A stretch of 64,000 bases of DNA from Phycisphaerales bacterium (GTDB taxonomy: Bacteria > Planctomycetota > Phycisphaerae > Phycisphaerales > UBA1924), in the NCBI GenBank assembly GCA_020846975.1, contig JADLCX010000058.1, positions 308,938 to 372,937 of the forward strand. The letters are read 5' to 3'. The notes beneath the pieces are model-generated. The model saw only the letters and a program-made list of their open reading frames with translations. It searched no databases and was not told where the DNA came from. Each line of letters opens with the position of its first letter. The first letter of the stretch is position 1. Shown here piece after piece: positions 20,195-28,061 of the stretch. The position numbers were made by a program, and so were the translations under genes.

Positions 20195-22755
20195 AGTTCC
20201 CCCCAGCCGTCGCCGTCGTCCGTGGGCTTGGCGACAGTGGCGACGGTGACAGAACCCGCGCGATTCCCGACGTTCACGGGGGTTTCGTCGCCGTCGCCAG
20301 TGTCACCACCCCGCGATAGCAGCCGGAACCGATCCGCCGGACGCCCGCCCTTGGGGCCGTGGGCATCGACTTCCCACCGCCCGACACCCGCCGCCACCAG
20401 TTCGCCCAGCGCCTTCGCCGCCCGCTCGGGATCGTTGCGATACTCGCGGGGGCCGCGCGTCAGGTCGCGCACCGTCACCGTGCCGCCCTTGCGTTCGATC
20501 CATTCCACCAGCCGCCGCGACTCCCGCCCTTCGTCCGACTCGCCCAGGATCGCGTAGACGCGCCGGGCTTCGTCACCGAACCACCGGGCCAACACCACGC
20601 CCGCCGCGATGCTCGCCTCATCGACCCGCGCCGGATCGCGTAGCGTGGCGTCACCAGCCGCCCAGCGGGTCAGGTGAACCACCAGCGCCAGCCGGGCCGC
20701 GTACCCCTCCAACTTCGACCACGCCGCCGCCTCATCGCCGGACAGGTTCACTTGTTCGCCGGCGTGTTCGTTGTAGAACGTCACCCACGCCCGCTTCCCG
20801 TCATCGGCCAGCCGCACCAGCCGGGGGCGCATATCCGGCCCGTGGCCGTCAGCCATCAGCGGGCTTTCGGGGTCGGGTTCCATCGTGAGAGAGAACAGTC
20901 GATCGAACACCGACGCCACCGCCGCTTCGGTGTTCGCGTCCACGTCGGCTTCGGTCCACCGCTTCACCCGGCGCGGGGGCATGGCAAACAGCAGCCGGGC
21001 CAGCAGCCCGCTTTCGTGGTGTTCCTGCCCCAGCGCCCGCGCCAGGATGCCCGGTTGAATCCCGCCGGCGATGCTCACCGATGCCGATGGAACGTGGATC
21101 GTCGGCGGTATCGCGGTCTTGCGGTCGATGGTCAGGGCTTCGCCGTTGTGCATCGACAGCCAATGGGCGGAATCCGCGCCGCCGCGTCCCGCCTTGGCGT
21201 ACCGATCGAAAGACCCGATCCACCCGGCGAGTTCATCGCGGGCCAGCAGCACGCCGCGCGGGTTGCCCAGCAGGATCGGGGCTAGGGCTTCGGTTGTGGT
21301 GTCCGACACGATGTACCGTCGCGCGATCGGCGGGGCGGGTTTCTGGGGCGGGGCGACGGTGTACCCATCGCCGGGCTTGGCCTTCGCCGCGTCGCGCTTC
21401 CACGCCGTCAACTCGGCTTCGTACCGCAGGTGTTGGGCTTCCCACTCAGCCAACGCCGCTTCGTGTTCCTTGAACGCTTGGGCTTGGGCCTTGCGGATCG
21501 CCTTCAGCGCCGCCTTGAACGCGGGTGTCTTGTGTGTCCCCGACTCGCCCACGATCGCCGTCCACACAATCGCCGGCTCGGTCCACCCGCGCTTCAGCGC
21601 GATCCGGTGGGTGTTGCCGATCGCCGACGCCAGCCCCGACAGCAGCGGGAGCGCGACGTAGGACGGATCGCACCCGATCGACTTCGCCGCGTCCGCGACG
21701 AAAGACCGGATCGGCTCGGGCAGCACGTCCACCGGGAAGGGCGTGAACGCGGGAACAGCCGGCGCGTCGGGCGTCACCGCTTCCGGCTCGGTCTTGTTCG
21801 CCAGGGCTTCAACTTCCGCGCGGATCGGGTCAACGTCCCCGCCGCGATGCTCCACAAGGTCCGCCATATCGCCGCCTTCGGGCATCCCTGCCCACAGTTC
21901 AACCAGCCGAACCACCCGCACCGACTTCGCGCCCGCATCCGTCGCCAGCCGCGCCACGTCGTCGGTGTACCGCTCGCCGGCGTCGTCGTGGTCGGGAAGG
22001 ATCACAACTTCACGCCCCGCCAACGGGGACCAATCCGCCTTGCTCGCCGACTTCGACCCGTGCGGGCTTGTCGTCGCCACCAGCCCGACCGCGCGGGCCG
22101 CGTCCGCCGCCTTCTCGCCTTCGACGATGAACACCCGCGACCCCGCCGGCGTCGCCAGCAGGTCGGGCAGGGCGTACAACGGGCGGGGCGTGGGCATTCC
22201 GCCGATGATCCATCCCGATCCGTCCGCCTTCCGCGACACCGGGCGCACGTCTTTCCCGGTGAGCGTGTTCCACCGCACCACCAGCCCCACCGGATCGCCC
22301 GCCGCGTTTGTGTAGGTCCAGGTCGCCGATCGCGGGCCGCCCCCCCGTCGCCGCTCCAACTCAGCCACCGCGTCGCGGGCCGTGGCGAACGTGCGCCCGC
22401 CCGTGGTGTCACTGGCGACGGTGACAGAATCCGCGCCGCGTGGGGGAATCCGTGTAGTTTCGTCGCCGTCGCCACGTCGCCGGGTCCGTGGCGCGTCTCC
22501 CGTGCGCCGGTTCGGGTCCGGCTCGAACAGGTCCGACGCGCGCAACCCGATCGACCCGCACACCGCATGGACGGTACAACCGGCGTGGCAGTTCACCAGC
22601 GCCCGCCCGTCGTCGCCGGCGTGGATGCTCAGACTCGGGGTGCGGTCATCGTGGGCCGGACACTTGCAGCACCAGCCCGCGCCCGCCTTGCGGGGTTCGT
22701 GGCCGTGTTCCCGCAGGGCCGACAAGACACGATCGACGGGGGTTGGGGCGCTCAT
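20191..22755 (-). CDS. DUF3987-type primase/helicase-like protein with N-terminal CHC2-like zinc finger and Toprim-like region
   Basis: WCCKCPAHDDRTPSLSIHAGDDGRALVNCHAGC; FIVEGEKAADAARAVGLVATTSPHGSKS; GESGTHKTPAFKAALKAI; DELAGWIGSFDRY. Confidence 0.88.
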   Translation of the reverse strand: MSAPTPVDRVLSALREHGHEPRKAGAGWCCKCPAHDDRTPSLSIHAGDDGRALVNCHAGCTVHAVCGSIGLRASDLFEPDPNRRTGDAPRTRRRGDGDETTRIPPRGADSVTVASDTTGGRTFATARDAVAELERRRGGGPRSATWTYTNAAGDPVGLVVRWNTLTGKDVRPVSRKADGSGWIIGGMPTPRPLYALPDLLATPAGSRVFIVEGEKAADAARAVGLVATTSPHGSKSASKADWSPLAGREVVILPDHDDAGERYTDDVARLATDAGAKSVRVVRLVELWAGMPEGGDMADLVEHRGGDVDPIRAEVEALANKTEPEAVTPDAPAVPAFTPFPVDVLPEPIRSFVADAAKSIGCDPSYVALPLLSGLASAIGNTHRIALKRGWTEPAIVWTAIVGESGTHKTPAFKAALKAIRKAQAQAFKEHEAALAEWEAQHLRYEAELTAWKRDAAKAKPGDGYTVAPPQKPAPPIARRYIVSDTTTEALAPILLGNPRGVLLARDELAGWIGSFDRYAKAGRGGADSAHWLSMHNGEALTIDRKTAIPPTIHVPSASVSIAGGIQPGILARALGQEHHESGLLARLLFAMPPRRVKRWTEADVDANTEAAVASVFDRLFSLTMEPDPESPLMADGHGPDMRPRLVRLADDGKRAWVTFYNEHAGEQVNLSGDEAAAWSKLEGYAARLALVVHLTRWAAGDATLRDPARVDEASIAAGVVLARWFGDEARRVYAILGESDEGRESRRLVEWIERKGGTVTVRDLTRGPREYRNDPERAAKALGELVAAGVGRWEVDAHGPKGGRPADRFRLLSRGGDTGDGDETPVNVGNRAGSVTVATVAKPTDDGDGWGEL

Positions 22756-23162
22756 GCCGCACCGCCTTCCGAGTTGCGGGCGTGGTTGGGCGTCACCCAC
22801 ACCGCAGCCGGGCGACCGCTCGCCGTGTTGCGTCGCCGTCCCGAATCGACCACCAGCCCCAGGGCGACAAGTTCACCACGCCGGGGCGTGTACGTCTGAC
22901 ACTTGATCCCCAAGACCGCTTCCCCTTCGTCGTCGGTCGCGCCGTGCGGGCCTTGGCCGACGATGAACGCCAGGACGCGGGCGCGCAGGTCTTTCGCGTG
23001 GCCGGCGATCCGATCCGCCGCGACGCCGGAAGTTCCCGCCGGGGCGTTGTGTCGCGCGGGTGGGGTCAGGGGCAGCCGTGTAAAGTTGTGTGCATCGCTT
23101 GGACCGTTGACGCCAGCCCCGCCCGCCAGCGGGGCCGCGTCGTCGAATAGGGGCGCGTTCAT
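22752..23162 (-). CDS. Hypothetical protein, possible winged-helix
   Basis: VLAFIVGQGPHGATDDEGEAVLGIKCQTYTPRRGELVALGLVVDSGRRRNTASGRPAAVWV; ATGA overlap with the primase gene. Confidence 0.65.
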   Translation of the reverse strand: MNAPLFDDAAPLAGGAGVNGPSDAHNFTRLPLTPPARHNAPAGTSGVAADRIAGHAKDLRARVLAFIVGQGPHGATDDEGEAVLGIKCQTYTPRRGELVALGLVVDSGRRRNTASGRPAAVWVTPNHARNSEGGAA

Positions 23163-23374
23163 TGCTCGCCCCCCTTCGCCGCTTGCTCGGACAACCACGC
23201 TTGCAGCAGGTGATAGGGGTACAGCACACAACAGCCGACGCGAACGCATGGGATCGGGCCGCGCGGGTGGGTGAGTTCCCACAACTTGCGTTGACCAATG
23301 CCCAGCGCCTTCGCCGCGTCTTTCGGGCGAAGGGACAGCGGGGCCGTCGTCGGGGTGTTCGTGTTACTTGCCAC
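23159..23374 (-). CDS. AlpA/excisionase-like HTH protein (GTG start)
   Basis: LSLRPKDAAKALGIGQRKLWELTHPRGPIPCVRVGCCVLYPYHLLQAWL. Confidence 0.78.
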   Translation of the reverse strand: MASNTNTPTTAPLSLRPKDAAKALGIGQRKLWELTHPRGPIPCVRVGCCVLYPYHLLQAWLSEQAAKGGEQ

Positions 23375-23570
23375 GCGCCACCCCCTCGCGCTTGGCGCGT
23401 TCAATCAGCAGCCGTTCAACCGTGGCACGATCGAACAGCATCCCCCGATCAGTCTTGACGTGCGGGAGCGCACCCCGCTCGGCTTCGGCCCGCAGCCACG
23501 TCACGGAAACGCCCAACAGCCGGGCCATTTCTGCGAGTTTCAGCGGGCGCTCGCTTGGTGTGTTCAACAT
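23364..23570 (-). CDS. Second small HTH (MerR/excisionase-like) protein
   Basis: LKLAEMARLLGVSVTWLRAEAERGALPHVKTDRGMLFDRATVERLLIERA. Confidence 0.75.
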   Translation of the reverse strand: MLNTPSERPLKLAEMARLLGVSVTWLRAEAERGALPHVKTDRGMLFDRATVERLLIERAKREGVARGK

Positions 23571-23600
23571 GCCCAAACGATCGCGGGCACGCTTCACCGA

Positions 23601-23643
23601 TGCGCCGGAGTTATGTCGGCATTTGCGCCGGAGTTATGTCGGC
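23601..23643. repeat. Two 20-bp direct repeats, 23-bp period
   Basis: tgcgccggagttatgtcggc at 23601-23620 and 23624-23643. Confidence 0.9.
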
Positions 23644-24641
23644 GATGCGCCAGGCGACCGCTTGCGCCCCGCGTCAGTCAGCGCGTACCCCTTCCGTCTC
23701 CCGTGGGGCCGATCGACCATGCCGAAACCCGCCAACTCACGCAGCAGCCGCCCCACAGTTTCACGGTTACGAATCGTGCCGGCGCTCGAAACTTCAATCA
23801 CGGTCTTGCACTTCGTCGGAGTCTTGCCCAGAACCGCCAAGATTGATTCGTGGTCAGCGGTCAGGGCGACGCCAGTTGGAAGGGCCGTGGGCTTCGCGTG
23901 GCCGTCGTCGTCATCCCGTGCGCCCAGGGATTCGACCATTCGCCCCACCCGCTCCCCGCCAGCATCGAAGTTGCTCCGCATGGAAGAAACCGCCGCGATG
24001 CCCGCTTCCAGCCGCGTCATCGCTCCGGGTTCGGCTAGTTGCCGCTCGCGTGCGTTCATCCAACTTTCCGCCCACTCGATCGCGCTTGCTCGCTTGTGTC
24101 GATCGAAGGGGATGCCGGTATCGGCGAATCCGTCTAGCAAGTCGTGAAGTTGAATCCACCCCGCTTCACCACACGCCGTCAGGATCACTTTCGACCAGTT
24201 ATCCGGCTCATCCTCCCACGATCCACCCGGATCGCCTTCGCGGGCTTCGTTCAACGTCGCCACGATGTAATCGACTTTGCCAAGGTGCGGGCGCAGCCCC
24301 GCCGCGTGCGCCTCCATACGAATGTCGATCAATAGGGATTGCCACTCTGCCGGCGTGTGTGTGCCGCCCTCCATCAGCCGCCGCCGAAACGCCGCCAGGT
24401 GTTGCCACAGCGGATCACTCGTTGCGCGAATGTCGGTGGTAACGTGGAAGTCCGGGCGCGCGATTGTCCCTTCAATCGTCGCCGGCGAATATCTCGCCCT
24501 CATCCGCTCCACGATCGCCGCGCGTTGCTCGGGCGAGTACGGCCCGGTGACGCGATACTCCGGGCGTTGCGCCGGTTTTGACTTCCGGACCGATCCGTTC
24601 ACGCTCGGGCGCGACTTCCGCGCCGGCTTTTTCCTCGCCAT
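23634..24641 (-). CDS. Hypothetical protein with C-terminal winged-helix-like region
   Basis: ESILAVLGKTPTKCKTVIEVSSAGTIRNRETVGRLLRELAGFGMVDRPHGRRKGYALTDAG. Confidence 0.68.
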   Translation of the reverse strand: MARKKPARKSRPSVNGSVRKSKPAQRPEYRVTGPYSPEQRAAIVERMRARYSPATIEGTIARPDFHVTTDIRATSDPLWQHLAAFRRRLMEGGTHTPAEWQSLLIDIRMEAHAAGLRPHLGKVDYIVATLNEAREGDPGGSWEDEPDNWSKVILTACGEAGWIQLHDLLDGFADTGIPFDRHKRASAIEWAESWMNARERQLAEPGAMTRLEAGIAAVSSMRSNFDAGGERVGRMVESLGARDDDDGHAKPTALPTGVALTADHESILAVLGKTPTKCKTVIEVSSAGTIRNRETVGRLLRELAGFGMVDRPHGRRKGYALTDAGRKRSPGASPT

Positions 24642-24756
24642 GTTTCACCGTCCAGACTCGGGTCGGAAGGGCGGGGCAGCGGGGACGGTGTGTACCGCCG
24701 CCGCCGCCCGTTCCGTTCGCGGGTGGTGTTGCAACACCAGCCCGCTACCCGTTGAT

Positions 24757-25398
24757 TCATTGTTCGCCGTCCGCGTAGGCGATTCCAGCGCACTTCCGAC
24801 ACCGGACGCCAGCCCGCACGGGGTACAGGTGCGCCCGCCGACACTTGCAGCGGGGGCACACCAGCCACACCCACCAGCCGTACCGCGCGTCCGCGACTAC
24901 CGCCAGGGCGATCCGCTCGCCGGGATGGTCGGGCTTGTCAGCGGGCCGCACGTCGATCGCGTGAAGGGTCCGCAGGTCCGTCCCGTCCGCCTTCGCCCGT
25001 CGGCGTAGTTCGTTGGCGTCGATCCGGTTGGGGTAGTCCGAAACGTGCCACCGCTCGCGGGGCCGGCCCGTGTTGCGGTCGGTCAGTTCACCCGCCCACG
25101 AATACCGCAGCGCCCGTAGCAGCGGGTCTTGGTTCGCCCGTTCCAGTTCGAGCATCGCGTAACACTCGCCCAGCAGGGCGCGGAAGTTCCGCGTATCCGG
25201 GTTGTCGGCCCGCCGCTCGGCGCTTGCTTGCTGGAACCGGGCCACCAGCGCATCCCGATCCGCTTGCGCGGCATCGTTCAACCACCCGCGACGGATCGCC
25301 GTGCGCATCAGCCGACAATCACCGCGATAGTGCCGGGGATCGGCAAACAAGGTGTCAAACTTCGGACGTGGGGCGTGGGCGTGTTCGTTCGCTTGCAT
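24757..25398 (-). CDS. Hypothetical protein with C-terminal zinc ribbon
   Basis: WWVWLVCPRCKCRRAHLYPVRAGVRCRKCAGIAY. Confidence 0.72.
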   Translation of the reverse strand: MQANEHAHAPRPKFDTLFADPRHYRGDCRLMRTAIRRGWLNDAAQADRDALVARFQQASAERRADNPDTRNFRALLGECYAMLELERANQDPLLRALRYSWAGELTDRNTGRPRERWHVSDYPNRIDANELRRRAKADGTDLRTLHAIDVRPADKPDHPGERIALAVVADARYGWWVWLVCPRCKCRRAHLYPVRAGVRCRKCAGIAYADGEQ

Positions 25399-25434
25399 CG
25401 TGATACCCTTCCGTGGGTCGCTTGGGCCGTCGAT

Positions 25435-25707
25435 TCAGGAAACTCCCGCCGGGGGGCTTTGGGGGCGACCGTTCGGGGTGACGGGGTGCGGGGCCGCTTC
25501 CAGGTCCGCCAGCAGCGCCGACTGACTCGGGCCGGATCGCTCGAACGCTTCCAGCAGGTACGCCGTCGCCGCGTCGCTCAGGTCGTCGGGCCGGACGATC
25601 ACCGCGACTTCCGCGCCGTCGCGGGTCAGGATCACCCTCCCGCCGGCGTCCACCCGCGCCAGCACCGCCGCCAGCGTCAACCCGTCCACCACCGCGATCC
25701 GTTCCAT
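25435..25707 (-). CDS. Phd/YefM-like antitoxin
   Basis: LAAVLARVDAGGRVILTRDGAEVAVIVRPDDL resembles Phd/YefM N-terminal pattern. Confidence 0.5.
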   Translation of the reverse strand: MERIAVVDGLTLAAVLARVDAGGRVILTRDGAEVAVIVRPDDLSDAATAYLLEAFERSGPSQSALLADLEAAPHPVTPNGRPQSPPAGVS

Positions 25708-25797
25708 GCGCCACCGCCTTCCGGTTGAAACAAACTCTGTCCCATACCGCGACCGTTCCCGCAGCCCGTGGGGGCGTCGGGTCGGTCGGTAGTACCT

Positions 25798-26067
25798 TCA
25801 CGTCGTCGGGCCGCTCGCCCCGCCAGCCGGCCCGATCGGGGCCGTGGGGGGCGTCGCCGCCTTCACCATCGCCACGATGCCAGCCCGCACCGCCGGGGGC
25901 AGGTCCGACCACGCCGCGACCACCGCCGCCAACTCGGGATCGGTGGGCTTCGCCGGCGTCGGGTTTGGGTCAGAATCGCGGGAAAGTGCGCCGCATTTTG
26001 CGCCGCTTTCACCCGCACCCCCAGTATTCGCCGTGTTTTCCGGGGGTGTTCGAGTCCAGTATCGCCC
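25798..26067 (-). pseudogene. Detached, start-less C-terminal coding tail of the integrase (fused to int only after excision/circularisation)
   Basis: Reads GRYW-TRTPPENTANTGGAGESGAKCGALSRDSDPNPTPAKPTDPELAAVVAAWSDLPPAVRAGIVAMVKAATPPTAPIGPAGGASGPTT*, in the same frame relative to the att core as the integrase GRYW. Confidence 0.7.
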
Positions 26068-26068
26068 A
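26048..26068 (+). repeat. att site, distal side
   Basis: gttcgagtccagtatcgccca, 20/21 identical to 18244-18264. Confidence 0.88.
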
Positions 26069-26173
26069 TTCAAACCCGCACGATGACGACCGATTGACGG
26101 CCAAGCGGTTCGAGCGCTGGAGGTTTGTCGTTGGCTCGGATCGGCGTGCGGGCCGAGCGTGGGGTTTGGGGGT

Positions 26174-27460
26174 TCACGCCGAGTAGACGGGTTTGCCCGC
26201 CGCGAACGTGTGGGTGATCCATCGCGGGTCCCAGCCGTAGAGCACGGCACCGATCGGGTCGTCGCGGTGTGACCACTCGCGGTCGCCTTCCGGGCCGCGG
26301 GCGGGGTCGATGATGACGAGGTCGGCGATCGCGCCGGCTTGGAGCTCACCGTTTCCGGGAAGGGCCAGCGTGCAGGCGTTGCCGGTGGTGATCTGCCACC
26401 AGGCCTGGGCCGCGGATGGAACGGTCACGCGGGCGCGAAAGGCGGCCGATGCGAGCAAGCGGCGGGACTTGGCCGTCTCGATCATCGCCCGCGCCACCCT
26501 CGGCATGGACACATCGGACCCGCCAGCGATATCGCTGCCCAGACAGGTCCGCACGCCCGCGCGGCGGTTCTCGCCCAGATTCATCGAACCGGATTCGAGG
26601 AACAGGTTGGCCGTGGGGCAATGCGCGATGGTCGAGCCCATCTCGGCCAACATCGCACGCTCCTTCTGGTTGAGCCAGATTCCGTGGCCGAGAAGGGTCC
26701 GGGAGCCCAGCAAGCCCGCGCGACGGTACACCTCGGTGTAGGTGACCGCGCCGTGCAGCGTGCGTACGCGGCGGCATTCCTCCCGTGTTTCGCTCAGGTG
26801 GGTTTGCACGAGCGCTCGCGAGGCTTGGGCCAACTCACCAGCGCCCGCGAGAAGCTCGCGAGAGCACGACACGGCGAACCGGGGCGTCACGGCGGGTTCG
26901 ATGCGGCCCACGGGCCTGAGTGTTGAAGCCTCCCGTACCAGTTGAGCGGCCGGTCTGACCAGTTCGGCGGGGGCTTCCTGGTCCATCAGCACCTGCCCGA
27001 CGTGCCCGCGCAGCCCGGCATCGGAGAGGGCCCGGATCGCGTTCCTGGTTCCTTCGTGGTGGACGGTCGCGTAGGCCGCGACGGCGGTCGTGCCGTGGGC
27101 CAGGAGCTTGCGGGCGACCCGCGTGGTCATCTGGCCCGCGAAGTCGGGATCGGCCCACCGTGCTTCGGCGGGAAAAACGGCTTCCCTCAGCCAAGACAGC
27201 AGTCCCAGTCCGTCGGCCCCGACGCTGTCGAACTGGGGCAGGTGGAGGTGGGTGTCCACGAACGCGGGCGAAATCAGCAGGGGTGCGCCGTGTGTTCCTT
27301 CCAGGTCGGGAGAGGCCGGCGCGGGGCCTCGCCCCAGTTCGGCGATGGTGCCCGACTGCTCGTCCACCCGCAGCCAGCCGAAGCCGAGGTTTGCTGAGCC
27401 GAGCTCGACTCTGGCGTCGTGTGGCGGATCCGACAGGGCGAGCAGGCCGGCGATGAGCAT
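26174..27460 (-). CDS. guaD: Guanine deaminase (amidohydrolase)
   Basis: PAFVDTHLHLPQFDSVGADGLGLLSWLREAVFPAEARWAD; THLSE; LLGHGIWL; AHCPTANLFLESG; LGSDIAGGSDVSM. Confidence 0.88.
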   Translation of the reverse strand: MLIAGLLALSDPPHDARVELGSANLGFGWLRVDEQSGTIAELGRGPAPASPDLEGTHGAPLLISPAFVDTHLHLPQFDSVGADGLGLLSWLREAVFPAEARWADPDFAGQMTTRVARKLLAHGTTAVAAYATVHHEGTRNAIRALSDAGLRGHVGQVLMDQEAPAELVRPAAQLVREASTLRPVGRIEPAVTPRFAVSCSRELLAGAGELAQASRALVQTHLSETREECRRVRTLHGAVTYTEVYRRAGLLGSRTLLGHGIWLNQKERAMLAEMGSTIAHCPTANLFLESGSMNLGENRRAGVRTCLGSDIAGGSDVSMPRVARAMIETAKSRRLLASAAFRARVTVPSAAQAWWQITTGNACTLALPGNGELQAGAIADLVIIDPARGPEGDREWSHRDDPIGAVLYGWDPRWITHTFAAGKPVYSA

Positions 27461-27673
27461 GGGGGGAGAGTACGAAAACCCTCAAAACCGTGGCAGAAAA
27501 TCGAGGCCGGATGTGGAAAACTCCGAAAAAATAGCGGAAAATCGCGGAATCTGCTTGCACAGGCCCGTCCCGGCTTGCAAACCCGTGAAATTCCCGCTAA
27601 AAACAGGCGTTCTCACTCGGGGATGGATCCCCGAGCGGCACGTACAACCTTTCATCGACGGAGATCGAACCCG

Positions 27674-28042
27674 ATGGCCAAGACCAAGACCAGCAAGAAG
27701 GCTTCCAAGCCCATGAAGCTCTCGCCCTCCAGCAAGCCCCGCAAGAAGAGCGAGCTGTACAACCTCCTCGCCGAGCACGCCGAGCTCTCCCGCAAGCAGG
27801 TCGCGGCCGTGTTCGACGCCCTCGGCAAGGTGATGGCCGTTGATCTCGCGAAGCCGACCGACGGCAAGCCGAAGATCTTCGTGGTTCCGGGCATGATGAA
27901 GGTTCAGAGCGTCTACAAGCCCGCCACCAAGGCGCGCGAGGGCATCGACCCGTTCACCAAAGAGAAGAAGATGTTCAAGGCCAAGCCGGCCTCGACGCGC
28001 ATCCGCATCCGCCCGCTCAAGGCACTCAAGTCGATGGTCTGA
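27674..28042 (+). CDS. HU-like histone-family DNA-binding protein
   Basis: KKSELYNLLAEHAELSRKQVAAVFDALGKVMAVDLAKPTDGKPKIFVVPGMMKVQSVYKPATKAREGIDPFTKEKKMFKAKPASTRIRIRPLKALK. Confidence 0.85.
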   Translation: MAKTKTSKKASKPMKLSPSSKPRKKSELYNLLAEHAELSRKQVAAVFDALGKVMAVDLAKPTDGKPKIFVVPGMMKVQSVYKPATKAREGIDPFTKEKKMFKAKPASTRIRIRPLKALKSMV

Positions 28043-28061
28043 CCCGTCGCCGGGCTTAGGT

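Larger units (their letters stand above)
18244..26068. mobile_element. Integrative element in tRNA-Val(GAC), non-conjugative/satellite-like gene content
   Basis: Direct repeats gttcga[a/g]tccagtatcgccca at 18244-18264 and 26048-26068 flank an all-minus-strand gene set with tyrosine integrase at the tRNA end, HTH regulators and primase/helicase; no capsid, terminase or conjugation genes recognised. Confidence 0.9.

Noticed and set aside
19085-24641. Numerous plus-strand ORFs inside the integrative element (for example 21430-22899)
   Set aside because: Shadow ORFs of the minus-strand genes; no recognisable motifs and Pro/Arg-rich composition.
25798-26349. 183-aa minus-strand ORF as an independent gene
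   Set aside because: Its upstream half overlaps guaD in another frame and crosses the element boundary; only the part from the att repeat to 25798 is argued to be real, as the integrase tail.
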